From assembly GCA_016880695.1 (NCBI GenBank), contig JAEHCY010000571.1, positions 1-5,131 of the forward strand: 5,131 bases of DNA, given 5' to 3'. Every line of letters starts with the position of its first letter. Within the stretch, counting starts at the first letter, position 1. This DNA comes from Chromatiaceae bacterium. GTDB lineage: Bacteria; Pseudomonadota; Gammaproteobacteria; Chromatiales; Chromatiaceae. Below are positions 1 to 5,131 of this stretch, in pieces. A model generated the notes under the pieces. That model was not told the DNA's origin. It saw nothing but the letters and a program-made list of their open reading frames with translations, and made no database searches. The position numbers and the translations under genes were made by a program.

Positions 1-58
1 AACCCAAAGCGGACAGTTTATGTGCTACTGAACCGGACAGATCTATTTGTTGCCAACA
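1..58. mobile_element. Probable IS21-family insertion sequence terminus (element body left of window)
   Basis: Two tandem related blocks about 24 bp apart, starting near 7 and 31, share the core (c/g)GGACAG followed by an AT-rich stretch. The inner side ends in tgttgccaaca at 48-58. Read on the minus strand from 58, the end begins TGTTGGCAACAAATAG, then TGTCCGG and later TGTCCGC. This agrees with my recollection of IS21-family ends, which start with TG and carry several internal transposase-binding repeats. The transposase genes (istA/istB) would lie outside the window to the left. The boundary at 58 is inferred from the terminal CA. No target duplication can be checked because the other end is absent. 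It could also be an isolated solo end. Confidence 0.45.
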
Positions 59-321
59 TGGCAGACTCGGCGCTGTTGCCCCCTGGCGGGGAGTTGGCTA
101 GGATGCATGGGGGCTGGCTCCTCGGAGGGTTGCTGTGGTTTGGCTACCTCTAGCTTACCATCCGGGGCCACCAGCCCCCTGGTTTTCATCGTTATATCAA
201 TCGGTTAAGGCTTAAGTAAGTGCCATTCCCGTCAGACACCTTTCTCGTGCTTGAGCGAAAACCCCCAAATGCCCGCCGGGCGGCGTCTGGAGCCTATCCA
301 TGGCGCTCCGGCGAGCCGTTT
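59..321. other. Stretch with no supportable gene; contains an inverted repeat
   Basis: I see no convincing coding region here. A 31-codon frame starts at the ATG at 58 and stops at 151-153, but its start coincides with the presumed IS end and it resembles nothing I know. A frame open from 220 to 321 ends at the TAG at 322-324, directly ahead of and in phase with the McrC-like fragment. Its translation does not look like an McrC N-terminus. The region holds a 9-bp inverted repeat (109-117 with 171-179) and the 8-bp direct repeat ccccctgg at 79-86 and 175-182. Confidence 0.5.
109..179. repeat. Inverted repeat able to form a long imperfect hairpin
   Basis: gggggctgg at 109-117 is the exact reverse complement of ccagccccc at 171-179. 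Further pairing is possible inside, for example cgga at 123-126 with tccg at 161-164. No U-run follows on either strand, so it does not look like an intrinsic terminator. It could be a small structured RNA, part of a mobile-element end, or chance in a GC-rich stretch. Confidence 0.3.
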
Positions 322-324
322 TAG

Positions 325-696
325 GCACCGCCTAGGTGTGCGAACCGGACACCGTTGGTGCCAGATTTTCTCATACGCCACGGCCGTCATGCCTACGTAA
401 TTGATGCAAAGTACAAAGGACACTTTCAGGAACTTGATGAGGTCCGTTGGAGAGTGATGGCCGAAGAGTTACGGGAAGAGCACCGGCACGGCGTGCACCA
501 GGTCCTGGCGTACGCATCCCTCTTTGAATCGGATGATATTACCTCGGTTCTCGTCTACCCGATGCACACAGGAACCTGGCAGCGACTTGTAGCCATAGAA
601 AACACGGTTAAGAAAGCGAGGATACTATCGGGGCAACGGCAGGTTAATTTGGCTCTCGTTGGTATTCCCATACGCATCTCAGGGGGACCGATATAG
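325..696 (+). pseudogene. McrC-like restriction protein, C-terminal PD-(D/E)XK nuclease domain only
   Basis: The frame encodes a domain resembling the C-terminal nuclease part of McrC, the DNA-cleavage subunit that works with the GTPase McrB in 5-methylcytosine-dependent restriction. Numbered from the TTG at 355, it shows PDF (D4), a VIDAKYK core (D17 and K19) and HQVLAYA (Q49 and Y53, the QxxxY motif of this nuclease branch), then VLVYP. These match the PD-(D/E)XK catalytic pattern. The family is usually about 350 residues, whereas this frame gives roughly 115-124. The in-phase stop at 322-324 cuts off everything upstream, and no McrB GTPase or McrC N-terminal domain is visible. No good ribosome binding site precedes the TTG. 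I read it as a 5'-truncated remnant, possibly damaged by the nearby insertion element. A short stand-alone nuclease, or a DUF2357-type relative rather than McrC proper, is the alternative. The family assignment is fairly firm and loss of function is inferred. Confidence 0.6.
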
Positions 697-811
697 CGTC
701 CGTTAAAAGGTCGCTTGATGGTTTGAGAGTATTTTAATTGCGCACGGTCCGTAGTGCAGCAAGGAGAAAAAAGGAATCTCGTTCAGATCATGGGAGGCCG
801 CTCCTGATTGA

Positions 812-1069
812 ATGCAAGAATGCCCTGCGGGCAAGACTTTCCGATGGACCGTGAAGGTTGATTTCCAGTGCACTCGCTTCTATCGCCCGACCGATTTCGA
901 CATAGTAGCCGCCTGCCTTCACCCCTGTACCGAGCGGTGGGAGTTCCGCTTCGCCATTATCCGGACGCTCGCCCCCCACAAGCACTGCGCCGGACGGTTG
1001 AGCAATTTGGTACGCCTGGATGGGCGTTGGTCTGCCGACGCCATGGGGACGTTCGCGCGTGTCCTCTAA
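812..1069 (+). CDS. Conserved-looking hypothetical protein, vsr-linked, possible nuclease fragment
   Basis: I do not recognise a named family. The 85-residue product reads as a real protein. It has aromatic- and charge-patterned segments such as RPTDFDIVAACLHP, RWEFRFA, LAPHKHC and GRLSNLVRLDGRW, and the next gene begins inside its end, as in a translationally coupled pair. The spacing of DFD and WEFRF faintly recalls the D...ExK core of PD-(D/E)XK nucleases, with Arg where Lys is usual; that is speculation. The ATG at 812 follows a TGA at 809-811 directly. The nearest purine-rich site (gggagg, 792-797) is too far away to be a good ribosome binding site. The same phase is open from 755 to 808, with aaggag at 761-766 well placed for a start that has no ATG. 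The gene may therefore be 5'-truncated or interrupted by the TGA. Its overlap with vsr suggests a role in the same restriction or repair module. Confidence 0.6.
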   Translation: MQECPAGKTFRWTVKVDFQCTRFYRPTDFDIVAACLHPCTERWEFRFAIIRTLAPHKHCAGRLSNLVRLDGRWSADAMGTFARVL

Positions 1070-1520
1070 CTCCGAGTCCGACCATCGTACCCAGCGGGTC
1101 TCCCCAAGTTTCGCGGGTCGCCGTCCAGCCTCTGCTTTGGCATCGGCCATCAAGCGGCGCAACCGCAAGGTTGGGACCATGGCTGAGCTAGCCCTGCGTC
1201 ATGCACTCTGGCCGCTCGGACTGCGTTACCGATTGAACTACAAAGGGCTGCCAGGTACACCGGATCTAGTCTTTTCACGACAGCGCGTTGTCGTCTTCGT
1301 GGACGGCGACTTTTGGCACGGCCGCGACTGGGAACAATGGAAAGATCGGCTGCAGGCAGGCATGAGCGCCGCCTACTGGCTGGCCAAAATTACCTACAAC
1401 CGCGAGCGGAACCGCCGCAACGATGCCCTGCTCGCCGGTCTTGGATGGAAGGTGGTCCGTCTATGGGAGACGGATGTCCTAGGGACCCTGAGGGGGCTGC
1501 GAACGGGATCTTGGGACTGA
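1059..1520 (+). CDS. vsr: Very short patch repair endonuclease, Vsr family
   Basis: Vsr nicks DNA at T:G mismatches left by deamination of 5-methylcytosine and is normally encoded beside a cytosine-5 methyltransferase. Numbered from the GTG at 1059 (153 residues; E. coli Vsr has 156), I see E43 in MAELALRHAL, the LPGTPDLVF motif with the metal-binding D69, VDGDFWHGR with H87, YWLAKI..N..R at 106-117 and GWKVVRLWETD at 129-139. These correspond to E. coli E25, D51 and H69. The positions of E. coli T63 and H64 hold V81 and D82 here. From memory this VDGDFWHG form is common in one Vsr-like clade, along with the N-terminal SPSFAGRRPAS stretch. An ATG at 1020 is in frame, but it would overlap the previous gene by 50 bases. 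The GTG has gggg (1044-1047) upstream and overlaps by only 11. No methyltransferase is visible, so the gene is an orphan within the window. The family is clear; activity and specificity are not. Confidence 0.86.
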   Translation: MSSNSESDHRTQRVSPSFAGRRPASALASAIKRRNRKVGTMAELALRHALWPLGLRYRLNYKGLPGTPDLVFSRQRVVVFVDGDFWHGRDWEQWKDRLQAGMSAAYWLAKITYNRERNRRNDALLAGLGWKVVRLWETDVLGTLRGLRTGSWD

Positions 1521-1621
1521 TGGTTTCTTGAGGACCAGGCCCCGGAAGGTGGTGGCGGTTACGGGTTAGGCGCTGAAGCTCCCGAAAAAAGGTCGGCTCG
1601 CGAAAATTTCTGCACGACCCC
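1521..1621. other. Gap between convergent vsr and fabI
   Basis: About 100 bases separate the plus-strand vsr stop from the minus-strand fabI stop. I see no gene in it. It is the boundary between the accessory half and the metabolic operon. No plus-strand terminator is evident after vsr. Confidence 0.5.
1585..1619 (-). terminator. Weak candidate intrinsic terminator after fabI
   Basis: Read on the minus strand just past the fabI stop, GGTCG (1619-1615) can pair with CGACC (1595-1591), followed at once by six Ts (1590-1585). The stem is only 5 bp and the loop is 19 bases, so this is a modest candidate. Its position at the end of the three-gene operon favours it. Confidence 0.4.
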
Positions 1622-2404
1622 TCAGCCCATCAGGTGCACACCAGCGTCCAGGTACAGGGTATCGCCGGTGAGGTGCCGCCCGTAGGGGCTGGCGAGGTAG
1701 GCGCAGAGCTGACCCACATCTCCGATGTCGACCAGTTGCCCCAGCGGTGCCCGGCGAGCCGCCTCATCGACAAGTTGGTCGAAGTCCTTCAAGCCTGAGG
1801 CAGCGCGGGTGCGCAGAGGGCCCGGGGAGATGGCATGCACCCGGATCTGCTGCGGGCCAAGCTCCCAGGCTAGGTAGCGGCAACTTGCCTCCAGCGCGGC
1901 CTTGACCGGCCCCATGACGTTGTAGTGCGACACCACCTTCTGGGCACCGTGGAAGCTCATGGTAAAGAGGGTGCCGCCGTTCCGCATCAGCGGTGCGGCG
2001 AGCCGCGCCATGCGAATGAAGGAGTGGCAGGAGATGTCCATGGCAATGGAGAAACCGGCCGCCGAGCAGTCCACCAGCCGCCCCTGGAGGTCCTCCTTCG
2101 GGGCGAAGGCGATGGCGTGCACCAGGGTGTGAAGCTCACCCCAGCGCTGTTGGATCGCGGAGAAGACGGCCTCCAGCTCGCCGGGTTTGGAGACGTCGAG
2201 GGGCAGCAGAAGCTCGGCCCCGAGCTCCCGGGCCAGGGGCTCCACATAGGGGCGGGCCTTGTCGTTGAGGTAGGTGACGGCCAGCTCCGCCCCCTGCTCC
2301 CGGAATGCCCGGGCACAGCCATAGGCGATGGAGTGCTCGTTGGCAATGCCGACCACCAGGGCCTTTTGGCCCGACAGGATCGGTTGGCGCGAATGCTCTG
2401 CCAT
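1622..2404 (-). CDS. fabI: Enoyl-ACP reductase, FabI-type short-chain dehydrogenase
   Basis: FabI reduces trans-2-enoyl-ACP to acyl-ACP with NADH or NADPH in fatty acid synthesis. The 260 residues cover the whole family length (about 260). The cofactor site is visible as GIANEHSIAYG (19-29), D70-V71 in LPLDVS, and HAIAFAP (96-102). The catalytic pair Y161 and K168 lies in YNVMGPVK, matching E. coli Y156 and K163. The segment ISPGPLRTRAASGLKDF also matches the family. Two departures from E. coli FabI stand out: its Y146 is F151 here, and its G93 is A99. From memory, Ala at the latter position is usual in the HSIAFAPKEDL subgroup found in rhizobia and pseudomonads. The start lies 13 bases past the acetate kinase stop, with AAGAG (2419-2415) as a weak ribosome binding site partly overlapping that stop. 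Because it is the third gene of an acyl-phosphate operon, it may be an accessory FabI paralogue serving acyl-CoA metabolism rather than the housekeeping enzyme. That role is inferred. Confidence 0.88.
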   Translation of the reverse strand: MAEHSRQPILSGQKALVVGIANEHSIAYGCARAFREQGAELAVTYLNDKARPYVEPLARELGAELLLPLDVSKPGELEAVFSAIQQRWGELHTLVHAIAFAPKEDLQGRLVDCSAAGFSIAMDISCHSFIRMARLAAPLMRNGGTLFTMSFHGAQKVVSHYNVMGPVKAALEASCRYLAWELGPQQIRVHAISPGPLRTRAASGLKDFDQLVDEAARRAPLGQLVDIGDVGQLCAYLASPYGRHLTGDTLYLDAGVHLMG

Positions 2405-2417
2405 CGGATGTGTGCTC

Positions 2418-3605
2418 TTAATTCGTCTGTTCGATGAGCCGGCGGGTGTGGCGCGCGATCATCAGCTCCTCGTTGGTGGGGATCACCCAGGCCGATACCC
2501 GACTGGTCAGACTGGTGATGCGGGGACCGCCAGCCACATTGGCCGCGGGGTCTACCTCCACCCCGAGCCAGGCGGCGCTGCGGCAGATCCGCTCGCGGAT
2601 CTCCGCCGAATGCTCGCCGATGCCGGCGGTGAACACCAGGGCATCGAGGCCGCCCAGGGCCGCGGCGAGGGAGCCGAGCTCGCGCCCGATGCGGTAGACG
2701 AAGAGCTCCACCGCTAGCTGTGCGCGTGGCTCCTCACTGGCGAGCAGGGTGCGCATGTCGCTCGAGACTCCGGAGACACCGAGCAGCCCCGATTCCTTGT
2801 AGATCAGCCGCTCGATGGCACGGGCATCCATGCCACGCTGATCCATGAGATAGAGCAGCACCCCGGGGTCGAGGGTACCGCTACGGGTACCCATCGGCAG
2901 CCCCTCGACGCCGGTGAAACCCATAGTGCTCGCCATGCTCCGGCACCCCTGCAGCGCGCAGGCGCTTACGCCGTTGCCAAGATGGCAAACCACCGCCCTA
3001 CCCTCTGCGGCGCGCCGGTCGAATCGGCCGAGCACCGAGGCAATGTACTCGTAGGACAGGCCGTGAAAGCCATAGCGGATCACCCCCGCCTCGGCATACT
3101 CCAGCGGCAGGGCGTAGAGTCGGGAGATCGGTGGACTGGTACGGTGGAACGAGGTGTCGAAACAGGCCACCTGGGGCACCTCGGGGAGACGATCGAGAAG
3201 CCGTCGCACCGGGGTCAGGTTGTGGGGCAGATGCAGGGGAAACAGCGGGACGAATCCTTCTAGGTAGCCCAGGATCTCCGGGCCCACCACCACCGGCTCG
3301 GTGAAGTCGAGCCCCCCGTGCACCACCCGATGGCCCACGCCCACGAGGCGGTCATCGGCGAGCTTGTAGCGCAGGTAGCCGATCAGGTGATCGAGCGCGC
3401 CCTCGTGTCCGGGGGGACTCTCCGCATCCCAGGTGCGCTCGCTGACCAGGGCACCGTTCGCGTCCTTGGCCACGAAACGGGCCTCGGTGTAGAGGCCCTC
3501 GATCTGCCCCCGCAGCAGCAGATCCAGCTCCTGGTCGGCCAGACCAAAGATGGAGAATTTGATGCTCGAGGAGCCTGCGTTGAGAACGACGATGGTGTCA
3601 CGCAT
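2418..3605 (-). CDS. ackA: Acetate kinase (acetate/propionate kinase family)
   Basis: The enzyme transfers phosphate between acetyl phosphate and ADP, giving acetate and ATP, in the cytoplasm; relatives accept propionate or butyrate. At 395 residues the length is typical. The family landmarks run in order: VLNAGSSSIKF (7-17), GHRVVHGG with R93, CFDTSFH with D150, RYGFHG with H181, CHLGNG with H208, MGFTGVEGLPMGTRSG with R241, FTAGIGEHS (325-333) and TNEEL (377-381). These correspond to the catalytic Arg91, Asp148, His180, Arg241 and Glu384 of the Methanosarcina thermophila enzyme, so it should be active. TAGGAGG overlaps the preceding gene's stop and sits 7 bases before the ATG, so translation is probably coupled to the phosphotransacetylase fusion. 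The substrate could be acetate or a short-chain acid such as butyrate, since the partner transferase belongs to a family that includes both activities. The sequence alone does not decide this. Confidence 0.93.
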   Translation of the reverse strand: MRDTIVVLNAGSSSIKFSIFGLADQELDLLLRGQIEGLYTEARFVAKDANGALVSERTWDAESPPGHEGALDHLIGYLRYKLADDRLVGVGHRVVHGGLDFTEPVVVGPEILGYLEGFVPLFPLHLPHNLTPVRRLLDRLPEVPQVACFDTSFHRTSPPISRLYALPLEYAEAGVIRYGFHGLSYEYIASVLGRFDRRAAEGRAVVCHLGNGVSACALQGCRSMASTMGFTGVEGLPMGTRSGTLDPGVLLYLMDQRGMDARAIERLIYKESGLLGVSGVSSDMRTLLASEEPRAQLAVELFVYRIGRELGSLAAALGGLDALVFTAGIGEHSAEIRERICRSAAWLGVEVDPAANVAGGPRITSLTSRVSAWVIPTNEELMIARHTRRLIEQTN

Positions 3606-3612
3606 GGGGTGT

Positions 3613-3619
3613 CCTCCTA
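3613..3619 (-). promoter_or_regulatory. Strong Shine-Dalgarno of ackA overlapping the upstream stop codon
   Basis: Read on the minus strand this is TAGGAGG, 7 bases before the ackA ATG. Its first three bases are the TAG stop of the upstream fusion gene, an arrangement that favours translational coupling of the two enzymes. Confidence 0.75.
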
Positions 3620-5005
3620 GCGTGGGGTCAGGCTGGGCTCACGGCGACGCGCCTGGGCGACCAGGGCCATAACCGCGGTGGAGGCCAACCGGGTGCGTAC
3701 GCTATCGGCACGGCTGGTGAGCACGATGGGCACCCGCGCGCCGAGCACAATGCCCGCCCCGTCCGCCCCGGCCAGGTACTGGAGCTGCTTGGCCACCATG
3801 TTGCCGGCCTCCAGATCGGGCAGCAGCAGAATATCCGCCCGCCCCGCCACCGGGGAGACGATCTTCTTGGTCCGGGCGGCCTCCTCGCTGATGGCATTGT
3901 CGAAGGCCAGCGGGCCATCGAGGATGCCGCCGGTGATCTGGCCCCTATCCGCCATCTTGCACAGGATGGCGGCATCCACCGTGGCCTGCATGATGGGGTT
4001 CACCGTCTCCACCGCAGCCAGGATCGCCACCCGCGGCAGGTCGATGCCCAGCACCTGGGCCAGCTCGATGGCGTTCTGGACGATATCCACCTTGTCCTTC
4101 GCCGTCGGCGCGATGTTGATGGCGGCATCCGTCACCAGGAGCAGGCGCGGATAGGCCGGCACGTCCATGACGAAGACGTGGCTCACGCGCCGTGCCGTGC
4201 GCAACCCCGTCGTCGAGGCCACCACCGCGCCCATAATCTCGTCGGTGTGCAGCGAGCCCTTCATCAGTGACTCCACCTCCCCCGCCCGCGCCATGGCCAC
4301 CGCCCGCTCCGCCGCCGCGTGGCTGTGCTCGGTGGAGACGATGCGATAGGGCGAGAGGTCCACCCCCTCGGCCTGCGCGACAGCGCGGATCCTGTGCTCG
4401 GGGCCCACCAGCACCGGGTCGATCAGTCCGCGCTTGGCTGCCTCGAGAGGACCCAGGAGCGAGTCGCGGTCACAGGGATGGACAATGGCGCAGACAACGG
4501 GCGGCGCGCCCTGGCAACGCCTGAGCAGTCGAGCGAAGCCATCGTTGCGCCGCAGGATCACCTCTGGGGTGGAAATGTCGGTGTAGCGGATGCGCTCGGT
4601 GGGCGCGGCCACGGTAATGGTGCCCGAGACCAGCACCTCATCCCCGCGCCGCACCTGGCAGTCGAAGACGATCCGGTGGTCCGCGGAGTGCTTCTCCAGC
4701 GCGGTCACGGTACCCACCAGCTCGTCACCCACCGTGAGGCTGCCGGAGAACTGAAGGTTCTGGGCCAGGATGTTGGTCCCGGGCCCGGGCAGCCGCCGGT
4801 TGAGCAGGCCCGAGACCAGCGCCTCCGCCCCCACCGCCTCCACAACCATCTCTCGGGGGGGTGCGTCCAGATCGACATCGTAGGGGTCGATGTCGCCGGA
4901 GACCAGGGCGAGCGCCTCCACATCGGCGCGGCTCAGGCGGCGGGACAGGCTCAGGGTTGCCCCCACCGGGATCTCGTCGTAGGTCTGATTGGTGTAGGAG
5001 TCCAT
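3617..5005 (-). CDS. Fusion of MaoC-like hotdog domain and phosphate acetyl/butyryltransferase
   Basis: The C-terminal part transfers an acyl group between CoA and phosphate, feeding the kinase encoded next. From the ATG at 5005 the protein has 462 residues. Residues ~8-135 form a MaoC-type hotdog domain, with VSGDIDPYDVD at 35-45, RLPGPGT at 71-77 and RIVFDCQV at 111-118. Residues ~155-460 form a PTA/PTB domain, with LMKGSLHTDE at 247-256, TDAAINIAP at 292-300, DGPLAFDNAIS at 363-373 and PDLEAGNMVAKQL at 396-408. This architecture matches proteins annotated as bifunctional enoyl-CoA hydratase/phosphate acetyltransferase. In hydratase 2 enzymes the motif is SGDxNPxH, with an Asp-His dyad. Here the Asp is D38 but the His position is D43, the Asn is D40, and the usual HGM stretch is missing, so hydratase activity is doubtful. 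ATG 5005 is preceded by AAAGGG at 6 bases. An in-frame TTG at 5035, and an ATC at 5056 behind AAGGAGG, are alternative starts. The gene is first in the operon with ackA and fabI. Confidence 0.88.
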   Translation of the reverse strand: MDSYTNQTYDEIPVGATLSLSRRLSRADVEALALVSGDIDPYDVDLDAPPREMVVEAVGAEALVSGLLNRRLPGPGTNILAQNLQFSGSLTVGDELVGTVTALEKHSADHRIVFDCQVRRGDEVLVSGTITVAAPTERIRYTDISTPEVILRRNDGFARLLRRCQGAPPVVCAIVHPCDRDSLLGPLEAAKRGLIDPVLVGPEHRIRAVAQAEGVDLSPYRIVSTEHSHAAAERAVAMARAGEVESLMKGSLHTDEIMGAVVASTTGLRTARRVSHVFVMDVPAYPRLLLVTDAAINIAPTAKDKVDIVQNAIELAQVLGIDLPRVAILAAVETVNPIMQATVDAAILCKMADRGQITGGILDGPLAFDNAISEEAARTKKIVSPVAGRADILLLPDLEAGNMVAKQLQYLAGADGAGIVLGARVPIVLTSRADSVRTRLASTAVMALVAQARRREPSLTPR

Positions 5006-5064
5006 GGTCGGCCCTTTCGGTTTAGGGTTGTGCAAACGATCACGACGCTGGAAGATGCCCGGCG

Positions 5065-5071
5065 CCTCCTT
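5065..5071 (-). promoter_or_regulatory. Strong Shine-Dalgarno-like AAGGAGG without a usual start codon
   Basis: Read on the minus strand, AAGGAGG overlaps the TAA of the upstream reading frame and lies 8 bases before an ATC (5056-5054). That ATC is in phase with the phosphotransacetylase fusion, with no stop between. The layout copies the stop-plus-SD junction seen before ackA. It could mark a non-canonical start or a lost ATG. It could also be a coincidence. Confidence 0.35.
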
Positions 5072-5131
5072 AGCCCTGCGGTGGGCTCAGAACCCCGCCA
5101 CCCGTACCGAGCACCCCCTGGATGCGGGCGA
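5070..5131 (-). CDS. Possible 3' end of an upstream gene, partial
   Basis: The minus-strand frame running in from the right edge ends at TAA (5072-5070) and gives 19 residues reading ARIQGVLGTGGGVLSPPQG. It is too short to identify. The only support is that its stop overlaps a strong Shine-Dalgarno sequence, the same layout as the next junction in the operon, which hints at one more gene ahead of the phosphotransacetylase fusion. It may not be coding. Confidence 0.3.
   Translation of the reverse strand, partial: ARIQGVLGTGGGVLSPPQG

Noticed and set aside
58..153. 31-codon frame starting at the presumed IS boundary
   Set aside because: No ribosome binding site, no recognisable product, and its start coincides with the IS end sequence.
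697..811. Possible promoter between the McrC fragment and the next gene
   Set aside because: TTG-containing hexamers and an AT-rich patch (730-740) are present, but no pair has acceptable -35/-10 spacing.
788..1180. 130-codon minus-strand open frame opposite the vsr-linked gene
   Set aside because: The plus-strand frames in this stretch carry recognisable or conserved-looking protein; this one has no familiar motif and spans two overlapping plus-strand genes.
1925..2437. 170-codon plus-strand open frame opposite fabI
   Set aside because: It is a GC-driven antisense shadow of a clear FabI gene, with a low-complexity Gly/His/Val-rich composition.
3678..4154. 158-codon plus-strand open frame opposite the phosphotransacetylase fusion
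   Set aside because: It is antisense to a strongly supported gene; its Ser/Ala/Arg-rich composition and lack of motifs mark it as a shadow.
4778..4789. 12-bp palindrome cccgggcccggg
   Set aside because: It encodes the conserved LPGPG segment of the hotdog domain, so it is explained by coding in a GC-rich gene.

Overview
The window looks like a GC-rich proteobacterial chromosome, probably a gammaproteobacterium of the Chromatiales/Ectothiorhodospiraceae kind. That placement is an inference from gene content and base composition; no rRNA or marker gene is present. It has two unlike halves that converge on the gap at about 1521-1621.

The left half (1-1520, plus strand) is an accessory, defence-type region with signs of decay. 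The first ~58 bases look like the terminus of an IS21-family element whose body lies to the left of the window. About 260 bases follow without a supportable gene. Next comes an open frame (about 325-696) holding only the C-terminal nuclease domain of an McrC-like restriction protein, so it is probably a remnant. Then come a small, conserved-looking but unrecognised protein (812-1069) and a Vsr-type patch-repair endonuclease (1059-1520). These two overlap by 11 bases. The cytosine-5 methyltransferase that normally accompanies Vsr is not in the window. By-eye counts suggest lower GC at the left (28 of 60 bases in 361-420, against 39 of 60 in 1681-1740), which fits acquired DNA.

The right half (1622-5005, minus strand) is a compact three-gene operon, read in the order MaoC-like/phosphotransacetylase fusion, acetate kinase, FabI-type enoyl reductase. 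Both internal gaps are under 15 bases, and the kinase start is served by a strong Shine-Dalgarno sequence that overlaps the preceding stop codon. A weak intrinsic terminator may lie just past fabI. The kinase and transferase interconvert acyl-CoA, acyl phosphate and acid plus ATP. The FabI homologue would reduce an enoyl thioester with NAD(P)H. The hotdog domain of the fusion resembles (R)-specific enoyl-CoA hydratases but appears to have lost its catalytic histidine. A further gene probably ends just upstream of the operon (5070-5131).

The points most worth checking are the hotdog domain without its catalytic His fused to Pta, the possible ATC or more upstream start of that gene, the unrecognised protein overlapping vsr, and the orphan McrC and Vsr fragments. 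I see no CRISPR array, tRNA or rRNA.
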